Shown: piece after piece, positions 25,601-34,905 of the stretch
Layout: each line of letters opens with the position of its first letter
Position numbering within the stretch: position 1 is the stretch's first letter
Notes under the pieces: model-generated
What the model was told of the DNA's origin: nothing
Database searches by the model: none
The model's input: the letters and a program-made list of their open reading frames with translations, nothing else
Position numbers and translations under genes: made by a program
Source of the DNA: Linyphia triangularis
Lineage: Eukaryota; Arthropoda; Arachnida; Araneae; Linyphiidae
Direction: 5' to 3'
Assembly (NCBI GenBank): GCA_963978545.1
Contig: OZ021731.1
Span: forward strand, 25,006,093-25,070,092
Length of the DNA stretch: 64,000 nucleotides

Positions 25601-27652
25601 GATTCTATAATCAATATAGCTGAGGATTTGGAAAACACCTTCATTAGTTCACCTACAGGTACAAACGCACAACTTCCTACACCAGAAGAACCATCAGGTA
25701 TTGGTTGTGATATTACTCACATGAATTCAATTGATTCTGAAATCAGTACAACTGAGGATTTGACAAAAGAGTACAATTGTTCACCTATTGGTACAATCGT
25801 GCACCTTTCTGCATCAGAGGAACAATCATCTGATGGTAGTGATATTACTACCTTCGTACATTCAAAGGATACTGAGATTAATAGTACTGGAAGTATCTTG
25901 AGTTTAAATGAAAGGAATGCTCTTGAAACATCTGGTTTAAAAGAAAATAGTGAAAATTCTAATTGCTTGTTACATCTAAATCATCCAAACCAAAATGTTT
26001 TGAATTTCAACGAGCTGAAAAATGAGAAAAGTTTTCAAAATACTGATAAAATTGGCAATATTCCACTTGAAAATGCACTCCAGTGCAATGAAAATCAAAG
26101 TGTAATTTGTCAAGACCGTTTTTATTCACAAGCTGACTGTTTATCAGACCATAATCAAAAGGAAGATTCTTCTAACAACATGGTTACAAATAGCAACACT
26201 CTTTCTACAAGTATTGCGGGAAATAAAGTTCTTTCACAGTTAGAAGCATGTTCCTTACTTTTAGCAGGTTTATGGGATGGTTTTGATTATCCCTTAGAAA
26301 AAACTGAGATCTCTCCATCATTTCAAGTTCCATTGGTAGAATCTATGCCTCAAACAGTTACTTTGTTGCCGGATACTATTGCACAAAAAGAAAAGGGACT
26401 TCAACAATCTGATCCTCAAGGTTCCAAAAAATCTTTGTTGGCGTCCATCAGTGACATTTTACCGTCAAGTGCTGCCCAGAAAGGAACGAAATCATCTGAA
26501 GTTTCTAAAAAATTATTTAATGCATCCTCAAATGAGACTTGCATGCTAAACCTTGTTTTAACTAAAAATGGATTGCAACACCATTCTCCTGAGAGTTCTG
26601 ATAAATTGAAATTGTCTAAGTCTAAAGAGGCATCCATATCACGCTCTGTCCAAAAGGAAGCCAGTTCTTCATCTTGCTCCAATAAAACTTCAACCAAATT
26701 ATGGAAGGTACCTCCAATAAAGCATTACTTTCCAATGTCAAAGCCAAACATTATCCAGAAAAGAATTGCTTCTCCAAAAAAGCATTTTAGTGTTGCTAAA
26801 AAGCATAAACTAAAAGAAGTAAAAAAGAAAACAACATCCCTGCCATACCATCCTAGCGCTGCAAACAATTTGAATTTGAAACCTTTAAAAAAAATTCCAG
26901 ATCGTGGTTGCCTTGATGAAATATTACAATTTTCTACCTGTGAACCAGAGAACATTTCATCATGTTCTTCTACTTGTGAGCTGGAATACTCTTTGTTGCT
27001 ACCTCCTGCTAATGAATCAGAAATAAGTCCAAATACTGAATTCAATACATATTCACCTGCAAACACATCTAGCACCTTTAAAGAAATTCCAGATCAGAGA
27101 GTTGACTTCAATGAAATTTCCTTTTCTAATTGTGAACAAGAAAACATTTCATCCTTTTCTTCTTCTTGGGAACCAGAATACCCTATGGTGCTGTCTTTCC
27201 TTAATGAATCAGAAATGAGTTTGAACTCAAAATTTGACACCTCTTCACCTGCAGAGGTGGTTAATTCCAATGTCTTTCAAACAGACTGCTACCTGAAAAA
27301 TGAAAAACTTGGTATGTCCTTTGGATTGCTATCTTCTGCATTTCATGACTTTAATCTGTTTGGAGAAGGCAAGCCCCTGCACCGCTATTACAAACACTTG
27401 CGGGGAATTGGAAATCATACACTCAATCTAAGTTATATTAGTAAAAATAAGTCTGATTTAAGTGGTGACATGCTAGAGTCGTATAATTTCCTGAACCAGC
27501 AGGTTGAATACCATAAATCTCTGTTGAGAGGTTTAGTTCATTACGCCTCAGATCCCAATAAACATTGTGATATAGAATATATACAACGCATAGCCAACCA
27601 ATTGGAATTCATTGAAGGATATGAATTGGCATGTGCTGCTCTTCTGCTGTAA
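19700..27652 (+). CDS. Very large Ser/Lys/Asn-rich protein with internal repeats, family unknown
   Basis: An uninterrupted frame gives 2,650 residues from the first ATG (MNSDKGGKQRRK). The frame extends back to a TAA at 19649, but only non-ATG codons lie there. Residues 1-130 are basic and contain CRCCFDKCRF. Residues 652-1139 are nine tandem 53/56-aa units. About 1185-1205 is a basic NLS-like patch (PKKDKHKD...PKKKAR), with another near 1345-1355 (KRRK). About 1460-1555 looks helical and less repetitive (AIIWFKTLQMPLKLASRL). About 1938-2065 and 2397-2520 hold further degenerate repeats. The last 115 residues (LGMSFGLLSSAFHDFNLFGEG onward) are non-repetitive, suggesting a folded domain. There is no signal peptide or membrane segment. 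The composition suggests a nuclear, largely disordered protein; that is inference. No known domain was recognised. The frame's length, free of stops at this AT content, strongly supports a real gene. An upstream exon may exist. Confidence 0.85.
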   Translation: MNSDKGGKQRRKAAQKENTTLLEEKSQQFPKNVKLWDKENYLKKHRKFQALLKSVCYKILSVLNKVLVLKNQNEIGEKLPSNARQQLCRCCFDKCRFVKMKDEKFESFIFNNFQCLQSKNVRLRYMRKAPLDDKNLCATDIVPETMESDNKISIIPGQINKNLQRTKIVPKCTDRTNNIKNSNIFYENKAGYNSNDSQFSVCSMSPNGSPLKTKLETEIKADKKLNSNPICGFIDSSDLKVLEKDCKETWITYFSIVGDKTFGYRTETNSQHKITEKSGFDQFRTFPKMSASLVSRRNSDRPPGTIPEKSATINPRRYSYESLTGLAEKSDILSFDHSSDRHLGTSTEQSTILHHSNRPLDIIQKKAVVVDSCQFSNNSCNLIASAINQIKTKLPNDKQIQQVCHSLKSTNQNGTTPQSTVNSTMHYENPLLPKKAVPKPFSFSSNTPNIKTNLELKNVGSNNFYKKESSRIHINDENAISSPKVADPRLHPEIVLKRKAYTTEISLKRIKLAHSALSSNNSPSINKSEERVNSVPFECMPSIQKSNSEQSNTTSNPKVSTIENKVLDPRIRYSKLLSANPAVYRLKKKSSKIQGSETSAPVQNLSSSEMSVKTKVHGSPELQANHTYSHSITAFSSTLTLAPSKLSFKTSVDVSSEMSFKDKHSPLTTTVMDKSIETSSVISSGPQPKHKPISLTLPVVEKSATTSVHVSSEMSLKDKHGPLTSTKKDKTSLVILSGPQPKHKARSLTLPVVEKSATTSVNVSSEMSLKDKHGSLTSTKKDKTSLVISSGPQPKHKPRSLIHPVVEKSAITSVNVSSEMSLKDKHGSLTSTKKDKTSLVISSGPQPKHKPRSLIHPVVEKSATTSVNVSSEMSLKDKHSPLTSTIKDKSIKTSLVISSGPQPKHKARSLTPPVVEKSATASVHVSSEMSLKDKHGPLTSTKKDKTSLVISSGPQPKHKPRPLTPPVVEKSATSVHVSSEMSLKDKCNPLTSTKKDKSIKTSLVISSGPQPKHKARSLKTPVVEKSASTSVQVSSEMSLKDKYSPSISTKKDKASLVVSSGPQPKHKPRSLTFPVVEKSASTSVHVSSEMSLKDNHNPLTSTIKDKSIKTSLVCSSVAHPKQQPRSLTLPGVEKSATTSVHVSSEIKQKRTNDNLIASVADKSAKKNVPVPTHKQRKRTNCHPTLPKKDKHKDVVPKKKARYSSLHNPLSTNKCDINISSVQGASRSAISVKIFDFNSTSTLNEINVAISSQQIVNGETTSNTGCLCTDAYDICKNEKFSCLQSSRDISEKIPFPIATAGAAETGLKKLAKRQQKVPKSKDFEASFKRRKSSKIYSNRVLSEVSSNRKVISKSFRDLHPVCKVPKTIIPPGYVYNKKSVHAKPELQVQSKSLNNFKKKFKKESTKSIAATLNKRIKYLKNLSESSCVRIFNNSTLSNTVPIFDFKVEDFMEKVLYNSSKPRNLNLKPAIIWFKTLQMPLKLASRLTWECCLNFVCSQSQRVSTTKLSTAMDLFDLFLQNALSMHLMKHSNSGLLGVVKYFAARAIRLYNLKTKQKKSQKRKCLNPPNNLMDNTLILGSGSSFENIQEICQQDFINNTAVYCNNDCVKASTGVLLSKEDIPISNIWSKKNLEWEKFFRCSNLNFYFNYECFKRDSIAILLGKKNVSFQTLDNYNFNFLTKSKSLLQRKSAFMFQDLFPYNDDSENGNYLTYSFNDCPISQLLEISETNLPNLDYKVLQNSDFTNGDKIHCMSSTGEFLCNNYRTLNFFMSPDLDKFCFCSRRLALDCKRLDLIAFASENKLYSSLLSLKSEKLIYAAKPKLYSKVFPSNLSASCKIFNNIDIRKASVPSVFGFLKNKNCILQNDSIGFWQALISSSYEMAEDICEYQTIKLSKTNTEFCYPDVLIHDENSNNISKMVHLNHSKREFGIKEKDFGNEVSFSSSSATNIQLCASEVQLSSGDIVTYENSHDSIINIAEDLENTFISSPTGTNAQLPTPEEPSGIGCDITHMNSIDSEISTTEDLTKEYNCSPIGTIVHLSASEEQSSDGSDITTFVHSKDTEINSTGSILSLNERNALETSGLKENSENSNCLLHLNHPNQNVLNFNELKNEKSFQNTDKIGNIPLENALQCNENQSVICQDRFYSQADCLSDHNQKEDSSNNMVTNSNTLSTSIAGNKVLSQLEACSLLLAGLWDGFDYPLEKTEISPSFQVPLVESMPQTVTLLPDTIAQKEKGLQQSDPQGSKKSLLASISDILPSSAAQKGTKSSEVSKKLFNASSNETCMLNLVLTKNGLQHHSPESSDKLKLSKSKEASISRSVQKEASSSSCSNKTSTKLWKVPPIKHYFPMSKPNIIQKRIASPKKHFSVAKKHKLKEVKKKTTSLPYHPSAANNLNLKPLKKIPDRGCLDEILQFSTCEPENISSCSSTCELEYSLLLPPANESEISPNTEFNTYSPANTSSTFKEIPDQRVDFNEISFSNCEQENISSFSSSWEPEYPMVLSFLNESEMSLNSKFDTSSPAEVVNSNVFQTDCYLKNEKLGMSFGLLSSAFHDFNLFGEGKPLHRYYKHLRGIGNHTLNLSYISKNKSDLSGDMLESYNFLNQQVEYHKSLLRGLVHYASDPNKHCDIEYIQRIANQLEFIEGYELACAALLL
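21653..23116 (+). repeat. Coding minisatellite: nine 53/56-aa units
   Basis: Units start at 21653, 21821, 21980, 22139, 22298, 22466, 22622, 22790 and 22949, with lengths 168, 159, 159, 159, 168, 156, 168, 159 and 168 nt. The core is VSSEMSLKDKH...SGPQPKHK...PVVEKSATTS. Longer units carry a three-residue SIK/SIE insertion after KDK or MDK. All lengths are multiples of three. Units 3 and 4 differ at one visible base. A tenth, partial unit (VHVSSE) follows at 23117. Confidence 0.95.
25510..25890 (+). repeat. Three degenerate ~45-aa coding repeats in the large protein
   Basis: Three consecutive stretches share a frame: SSxTxxxxLxASE, SSGxDITxxxxSxDSxIxxxEDL. Examples are SSATNIQLCASEVQLSSGD, SSPTGTNAQLPTPEEPSGIG and CSPIGTIVHLSASEEQSSDG. 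The region is acidic, unlike the basic 53/56-aa array. Confidence 0.75.
26890..27255 (+). repeat. Two ~63-aa coding repeats near the C-terminus
   Basis: KIPDRGCLDEI...CEPENISSCSS...NESEIS at 26890-27060 is echoed by EIPDQRVDFNEI...CEQENISSFSS...NESEMS at 27083-27255. Both end in an SPA triplet. The second copy directly precedes the unique C-terminal region. Confidence 0.8.
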
Positions 27653-29458
27653 AAAAAAGCTAAGTATGCTTAATTCAAAATTTATTTTTTATGATACTTA
27701 ATGGATGATGTACTCAATCATTTGAAGAGTTTTAATTATGTATAAAAAACTGTAAATAGTATGTATAGATTTTACTACTTTTGAAGGATGATATTCAGTT
27801 TTTCCATTCTGTCAATACAATATATCTCTGAATATATATTGCATTTGTTACACTTGAATATAATTACACTTTCATCAGATTGAACAAAAACAGTACATTT
27901 AATCAAGACTTGTCTGTAAAATATTACAAGTAGTGACAGTTTTCGTGTCTTGGTCAGCTGGTGAAATCACTGAAACAATTGATAGCTGAAGAAATTTTGT
28001 TTTAGATGTTGCAAAAAATCAATCTAAATATTTTGTATAAATTAAAAAAAAAATTTGTATTAAATCACATATTTTATTGTGATCAGCAAGTCATTAACAG
28101 TGTTGTTCGGCTTTTGCTAATCTGCTTAAGCAATTATTTGAAAATAATGGACATATCCACATATAAATTAGAGTTTAAAAAAAAAATTATTTTATGAAAA
28201 TACTACCTAATCATTATTGAATTACAAATTTGGTATAACATTTTTACAAAAATGTTTTTTAGCTTGCTATGCGCAAATTACTATTACTTGTACTTGAAAA
28301 TATAAATCTTTTTTCGGAGCTCATTATAGAAAGTGTTAAAAAATATATTTACTTGATATGCAAAAGTGTTTTTATTAAGGCCAAAGAAAAAAAAAAGTTT
28401 GTATCCTGTAACTCGACCAACCCTAAAATTACAATGCAAAAATTCTGATCCTAAAGTTTTTTCAGACTTTTTAAAAAATTTCATTATATAAAAAAAACAT
28501 GTGCTAAAGCAATTAAGATGTCGCAGAAATCGTATAATGAACAGTTAAATCTGAAGTAAAATTATAAATACCCAACTATTTTATATCACTGATTAATTTT
28601 AAATCTTGCATTAATCCTCCAATAAAGTTTGGTTTTGCATATTTGCTAAATAAATAGCAAGAAGAAACCTTTTTTCTTGCCTACCTACCCTATTATATTT
28701 GCTCATGTTACAAGAAACAAACTTCTTTTTTTTTGTGTGCATAATTTAGATTGCTTGGTAGATTTGTGAAAAATTCATAGCCCTGCAAACTCCTTAAACT
28801 TGCTTTCCAGAGTAATTTTTGATTATCAAGAAACATGTTTACTGGATGGCAATCTTTTGTGCCTCATATAAGCTTGTTTTCAGCAAATTTTAAAGTAAAT
28901 GTTTAATTATGTTTCATGCCAATGTAGCACCTTTCTCTGAAAGCATAAAGAATTTGTGTATTAAGAACTGTGCCTTATGTGTAGATATTTCCTATCTATG
29001 TACATTTTATTGATATCGATGACAATCCTTTACAATTTTTGGTATACATTTTACTTATCTTCTTTACTGATAGGAATTTTAAAGTTTTTACAAAAAGCAC
29101 TTTAAACATTTAAAATATATATATATATATATATTTAAATTTTCTAGTGTTGAATATATATTAAACTTTGCCAATATATTTTTGCAAATGACTATCAGCA
29201 GTATTTGTTTATTAGGGCATTTAACCTGTTCTACCTGGTTGAAATAAGTCAATTTACCTATTACCAGCAACTTTAGGTAATTTAAAAATAGTTATTGATA
29301 GTAAGTTGCAATATTTATTGAGCAAGAATAGGGGTGTACCAGATACTGGTAATCTGATTGCTTGGGAAGTTTTAGCATATATGAAAAAAATCAGTGATTT
29401 TTTTTTTCTCCTTTCAAAATTGGCATTGATACACATTGTTTTAATTTTTTGGCTAAGA
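27653..29458. other. Probable 3' UTR and intergenic DNA
   Basis: AT-rich, with no coding motif. It contains an (AT)n tract at about 29117-29134. Short open frames here are unsupported. Confidence 0.4.
28615..28655 (+). promoter_or_regulatory. Candidate polyadenylation signals for the large gene
   Basis: AATAAA occurs at 28621-28626 and again in CTAAATAAATAGC around 28645-28655, roughly 1 kb after the stop. I noticed no canonical AATAAA nearer the stop, so a 3' UTR of about 1 kb is plausible. Confidence 0.3.
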
Positions 29459-29879
29459 CAGAATGGCCACAGAACCGGGAAATCAGGGAAATGTCAGGGA
29501 GCTTTCTGATTCTGGAAAAAATCAGGGAAATCTCACGGAATTTTTTTAAAACTTCATGAAAATCAGGGAAATTTTTCATTGGTTAAAGCATGTTCATCCA
29601 GATTTTGGCTCTATTTATCCGGAGATTTGTGGTGGTAATCTTTAGAAGTTTAATGTTACGGAATAATTTAAACTTTACATTACCAGAAAAAACTATTTAA
29701 ACATTTTTTGCATATTATCTCTTCAGCATACATGTTCAATTTGGTCAGGGTGTCTGGACATTTCGAAAACCTAAGAAAATTGGGGAAATTTGAAAAAAAA
29801 CCTCTAAAATCAGGGAATGTTTTAGAAATCTGTCACTGAAAACAGGGAACTTGTTTTCCTAATTTTTGTGGCCATCCTG
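29459..29879. mobile_element. Small inverted-repeat element, 'CAGAATGGCCACA' family
   Basis: It starts CAGAATGGCCACAGAA and ends TTTTTGTGGCCATCCTG, an inverted match. Repeated AATCAGGGAAAT phrases fill both arms. CAG...CTG ends suggest a hAT-like MITE. The flanks share only a shifted TAAGA, so the target duplication is unclear. Confidence 0.6.
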
Positions 29880-30416
29880 TAAGAATTAATTATTTATGTC
29901 ACTATTAAAGTATGAAAATATCAGAAAAGTTTATGAAATTTGTCTGGGGAAATCAGATAATTTTGTTATCACCCAGCAGTACAATGTTTATAGTACTGGA
30001 AATTATATAAATTTATATGCATTTTACTGTAAATATCCTTTTATTCAGAATAATTGTGTATATAGTGTTCATATCATACATTTTATTGTATATGATATTA
30101 ATGTTTAAAGGCTTTAAAAAACATCTTGAATTCTAATTTCCGAATTTGTTCAGAGGGTACAATTAGCTATTTTCCATCATAAAAATGTATTGTTTTTTAT
30201 TAATATTTCCACGATATTAATTTACAAATTTATTAATTTCTAGTCTTAAATTGGGTTCTTCGTTTCTTCCTTTTTATTTGGATTGACATACGTCACATAA
30301 ACTTTTGTTAAATATTGATGCTACGTTTACTGACGCATTGCAGAGATAATTCGCCAAGATTAGCCGAATATTTAGGTTGTGATTTTGTCCGTTGTGCACA
30401 ATTTTGTTCAGTAGCA

Positions 30417-30922
30417 ACAATGGACAATTCCCGCATTTTTTTTTTTTTTAATTTTTTTATTTCTAAATTTTTATTTAATTCTAAATGTTTTGAAAAGGCC
30501 ATAAACACAAAAATGTATGCTTAGTACGCTTTTTTTTTTTTTTAATTTGAAACAATTCATTGAATATGACGTAAAAAATTACCAAACATCTTGCCTTGAA
30601 ATGCGGCTGCGGAAACCAGTTTTGCAAGTTTTTCGCAAATCGCGCCAACCTGTACGTGATATTTCAATGGTCTACCAGCGCCAACTATTTGGTAGAAACC
30701 TCACGATAACCATTGAAACATTAATCCTTGACGTCACGGATTTTGTTGTGTGTTTTGGGCGGTCTGATTTTGGCTCGGTTTTGAGGCATTTTCTTTTCTT
30801 AATATTTAAACAACTAATTTTTTTAAAGAACTTTTGCTTAAATATTTGGAATCGGAAAGAAGTTCGTCATAAATATTAACTAATTTCACTCGTTTTTAAA
30901 AAATGCGGGAATCGTCCATTGT
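30417..30922. mobile_element. ~500-bp MITE, family 'ACAATGGACAATTCCCGC', copy 1
   Basis: The left ACAATGGACAATTCCCGCAT is mirrored at the right by GCGGGAATCGTCCATTGTG. The interior has no intact frame. A second copy in the opposite orientation lies at 53606-54150 and shares interior blocks such as TTTGCGAAAAACTTGCAA-like text. The superfamily is unassigned because no target duplication is obvious. Confidence 0.7.
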
Positions 30923-31074
30923 GTGCCATAATAAGATGATGGGAAGCAGGAGTAGGAGCATTCCAATACTACCATCAAATACACACACACAAAAAAACTT
31001 CGCCTCATTTAATCACCACACCACCCGCTAAAATTATTTTGTTTGAAACTAAAACGCAGTGTCAGATGTAAATA

Positions 31075-31079
<5 letters not shown>

Positions 31080-31117
<38 letters not shown>
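31080..31117. repeat. T homopolymer, 38 nt
   Basis: Uninterrupted T run. Such runs are frequent in this window; 31947-31986 is another. Confidence 0.9.
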
Positions 31118-31118
<1 letters not shown>

Positions 31119-31429
31119 GCTTTCCAATAACAAGTTTGGACAGACCATGTTGCAGCTTAAGAACTTTAAATCTTTCTTAAAAATGCTTTCCACCTTTACA
31201 GACTTTAAATTTCAAGGCTAAAATTTTCTCAAGGCAATAAAAAATAGTTTAAATTTCATCCCATTAATTGTAGATTTCTTAGCTTCATATTTCGCAATTA
31301 TCTGTGGTTCCAAGTCCATCCACGAATTTCTTTCCTCTATTAGTCATTCTGTTGCCCCTTCTTCAGATTCACATAAACAATACTGTGTCTCCATCTAAAG
31401 TTGTCCAGCCATTCACTAAACGCTTTGAA

Positions 31430-31822
31430 CAGGGTTCACGGGCATTAAAAGTGCTTAATATTTTTTAACTTGTTTTCAAGGACTTGAAAATGCTTGGAGG
31501 TGCTTAAAAGTCCTTGAAAAGGTTTAGAGGTCCTTAAAAGACCTTAATTTTTATGGATGTTGTGTACCCAACTACAAAATTTATAAAAATATAACTCAAG
31601 ACTTGCTATGCCCTTGTGACCGCAACTTATCCGTACCATATCGGAACTCTCTGACATTTGTACTACGCTTGCACCAAGTTTCAACTTTTTTAGTAGAATG
31701 TACTTAATTAAAAATTTATATATAGACATGATGCCTGACATTTTTTTCAAAAGTCCTTAAGAACAATAATTAGGTCCTTAAAAGTCATTGATTTTCATTC
31801 TCTGATTTGAGTGGGAACCCTG
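31430..31822. mobile_element. Small inverted-repeat element, 'CAGGGTTCCCAC' family
   Basis: Left CAGGGTTCACGGGCATTAAA, right ...GAGTGGGAACCCTG. Both arms are built from iterated TTAAAAGTCCTTGAAAA-like phrases facing each other. The family also occurs at 15883-16000. CAGGG ends suggest hAT affinity, but I could not match an 8-bp duplication. Confidence 0.6.
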
Positions 31823-31945
31823 TTGGATGTCCTCGATTTCCAATTGTTTTTGGAAGCGTTCTTGCAAAATCGTCCGGAAATTGGTGAAATAAGATTCAAC
31901 TACGAAATACAATTCAAGCCACAAAAGTACTGGTCCATATATTAT

Positions 31946-31946
<1 letters not shown>

Positions 31947-31986
<40 letters not shown>
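31947..31986. repeat. T homopolymer, 40 nt
   Basis: Uninterrupted T run; a further run of about 22 T follows at 32041-32062. Confidence 0.9.
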
Positions 31987-31990
<4 letters not shown>

Positions 31991-33399
31991 AAAATTTTGT
32001 CTTCTTCCACAACCATGAAGTGTAGCAAATTTTCGGGCATTTTTTTTTTTTTTTTTTTTTTCGGGCCCTACTCCAAACAAAAATTTCAAGCCCTAAATTA
32101 TTATTTATTTTTTAATTTAACATACTTATAAAAACAAAGTGCTGAAATTTATCACCTCAGTATAGTTGTGAGCAAAAGATTATGTAGTGAAAATATTTTA
32201 AAATATGACCGTCTCTGGTTTGTAGTTAGCGTTCTTTGATCAGTTTGAGTTCATTATGAGCACACCAAAAACTTTAATATTGTTACGAACTGTTGTTATA
32301 TACTCCCGATGAATGTTCATCTTTCTGTTATCCCAAAACAGGTAAAACATCTATTTGTGAAAATCAAAATAAGGCCAAAACCTACTTACGGTAAACATTT
32401 TCAAATATTTATTCATTTTGGAAGTCACTTTCTATAAAACCACATGGATAGATAATGATAATCTTTGTAAGAAATAGCTTTAAATTTACTTATTTGATAG
32501 CTACTTTTAGAACATTCATAAAGTATTAGCCCTTTTTTAGGGAAAGTATATATCTCATGCCAAAAATATTAGTTTTGAATCCCGTATAAATATTGTTGAT
32601 TTAAAGATCGATGTTGCTACTTTGAGCTGAGTATATCAAACTATTATCTTTCCTGTGAAAACAGATGCAATAAGAAAAAATGTGATATTTATATATGGAA
32701 GGGTATTTAGATATTATAGTTCTTCTATTAGGTGCTAGCTTTGTGATGTCACTTTGAAAGTGTTCCGTCTTTTTTCATGGTTTTACATATTCATAAATTA
32801 GTAAATTCCAAACAATGTATTTCATTAAATTTTTCCCACGCGGAGCTGTGGTTCTCATTTTTTATGTATTAGTATGTGATTAATAAAGTTTTACAATTTT
32901 TGATAAATTGTATGTAATTTGTGTCTTTAATTTGTAGAATTTATTTTGTAAATACTAATTTTCATTATTTTCGTGATTGTTTTGTAATAGTTTTAATGCA
33001 GTACATTTGTTTTTCATTAAGGTTTGTTGTCAACTTTCTTAGAATCATTTCGTGTATTACTTCATCTTTCTTAATTCATAAAAAAAAATCATTTATTTTT
33101 TATGTTTGTTTATAAAAAAAAATTGTGAATAATTTACGATATTTTGAACAAATTTATACATTTTACTCTTTATTTTTTTCTACATTTTATTTTCAACTAT
33201 TTTGCTCTTATTGCTTTGTGATATTACTTTAGCAAGAAATAAAACTAAATAGCTTAAACTGTTACTGCTTTGTGTGTATATTTTATTAACTGACCACGCA
33301 CATATTGTACATTTATCGCCTACTTATTTTATTTTGGAGTTTTTTTTGTCATTAACATAAAATTGAAATCCTGGTCAGATTATTGTAGCACTCATTTTA
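31987..33399. other. Unassigned AT-rich intergenic stretch
   Basis: No motif-bearing frame, RNA or terminus was recognised between the T tracts and the transposon starting at 33400. Confidence 0.45.
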
Positions 33400-33628
33400 C
33401 AGGGTGTCCAGAAAAGGATTCCCTGATTTCAAAATTAAATATCTCGAAAACAAAGATCGATAGAGGAATGCAGTAAACGGTATGTTTATTGTAAAAGCTG
33501 TAAGAATTTTATACAGCAGTTTGAAATAATAGTTACAAAAGCTGCTAACAGATGGCGCTGTACGCTGTACAGCTCATTATCAGCATACATAAATGAAATA
33601 ATCGTATGAAAACATTCTTTGCAAAAAA

Positions 33629-34905
33629 TCACATCACAATGTTTTCAAAATGTTCACCATTGGCACTACAGAGGTGGCGCAAACGAAGAATGAAATTTGC
33701 CATCACATTTCGTAGTGTCTCCAACAGAAATGGATTCACATGCCACACAGATCGCCGATTCAAGCTCGTCCAGCGTGGCGGGATGCTTCGGGTAGACAAT
33801 GTCTTTCAATGTGCCCCACAAAAAATAGTCACAGGGAGTCAAATCCGGCGAATATGGAGGCCAATCCATGCCTGCACCAGTAAATTTGGGATATTCCAAA
33901 GCAATGACTCGATTCCCGAAGTATTCATCAAGAAAGCGAAACACTTGTTCGGTACGATGTGGTCGGGTTCCATCTTGCATTAACCATTCAGTACGTTGGT
34001 CGATCCTCTAACACTTGCTGTGTGGCGACAAATTGTTCCAAAATTGCAACGTAACGTTCACTAGTGACCGTTTCTCGAATGAAAAAAGGGCCAATAATGC
34101 CTCTGCTGCATACTGCAGCCCACACAGTAACTTTAGGGGAATACAGGGGTTTCGCTTCACACCAATATGGATTTTCGGAACCCCAAAATCGCCAGTTCTG
34201 TTTATTCACGAATCCATTCAGGTGGAAGTGTGCTTCATCTGTAAACCAGATGCAAACATCAAATCCTTCACTATCAATCATTGTGAGCATCTGATTAGCA
34301 AAGTCAATCCTTTGTTGCACAGCTCGTACGGGTATGGCCTGGTGAGTTTGAATTTTGAATGGAAACATATGTAGGCTCTTTCTCAGTATTTTCTGCGTGC
34401 TGGAACGCTTCAAACCAATCTCGGATGCAATTCTACGGAAGGATGACATTGGATTTTGCTGAATAATTCCAGAAACTGTGGCGCCGACCAAACGGTATAG
34501 TGGTTAGCATGCTAGCTTCTAGACCGCGAGGTTGCGGGTTCGAGTCCCGTGTTGGCATGGGTGTTTGTAAATGCATGTTGGCTTGTCTAATGACGAATGT
34601 TTCGGCGCATTATAGCCCTCGTGTTGCTGACGGCGCCAGATAATCTGAATACAACCAACAACCAACCAGAAACTGGCGACATTTTCAGGCGTAACTGCAG
34701 TTTGCTTGCGGCCAACATTCCCCACTAGATCATCAGTTACGCTGCCTGTTCGTTGAAATTTGGCGAAGAGCGTACGAATGGTTTTCGCACCGGGTCCTTT
34801 TGGAACATTAAATCGTGCTTGAAAACTGCGCCTTGTTGCCGTAGGACTCTCTTTTAACCTGTGGTACTCTAGCACCAGAAAAACGCGTTGTTCAATGGAG
34901 TACAT
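33629..34905 (-). pseudogene. DD-D transposase with DUF4817-like N-terminus, interrupted by a SINE
   Basis: Coding starts at ATG 34905 (MYSIEQRVFLVLEYHRLKES), a helix-turn-helix type N-terminus resembling DUF4817 proteins. It is broken at 34484-34678 by the SINE and resumes with SGIIQQNPMSSFRRIASEIG, a second HTH. Catalytic blocks are WFTDEAHFHLNG, MQDGTRPH and WPPYSPDLTPCDYFLWG. By my count 47 residues separate the second and third aspartates. One frame shift lies near 33975-33985 (just before the second block) and another near 33716. Past that shift the frame runs to a stop at 33629. So it is dead in this copy through one insertion and two small frame changes, with all three aspartates still present. 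Confidence 0.85.
34484..34665 (+). mobile_element. Full-length tRNA-derived SINE inserted in the transposase
   Basis: The head is tRNA-like, with an A-box-like TAGTGGTTAGCATG and a B-box GGGTTCGAGTCCC. It is followed by a unique body (GGCTTGTCTAATGACGAA, GCGCATTATAGCCC, GGCGCCAGATAATCTGAA) and an ACAACCAACAACCA tail. The target is repeated as CCAGAAACTGTGGCG (34469-34483) and CCAGAAACTGGCG (34666-34678), a two-base loss in the second copy. Confidence 0.9.

Noticed and set aside
34486..34560. A genuine tRNA gene
   Set aside because: The A- and B-box sequence recurs at 36823 and 48712 with the same non-tRNA body, tail and target duplications, so it is a SINE head; the anticodon arm does not pair convincingly.
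34519..34905. 128-aa protein as a complete gene
   Set aside because: Its C-terminal third is translated SINE sequence; only the first part is transposase.
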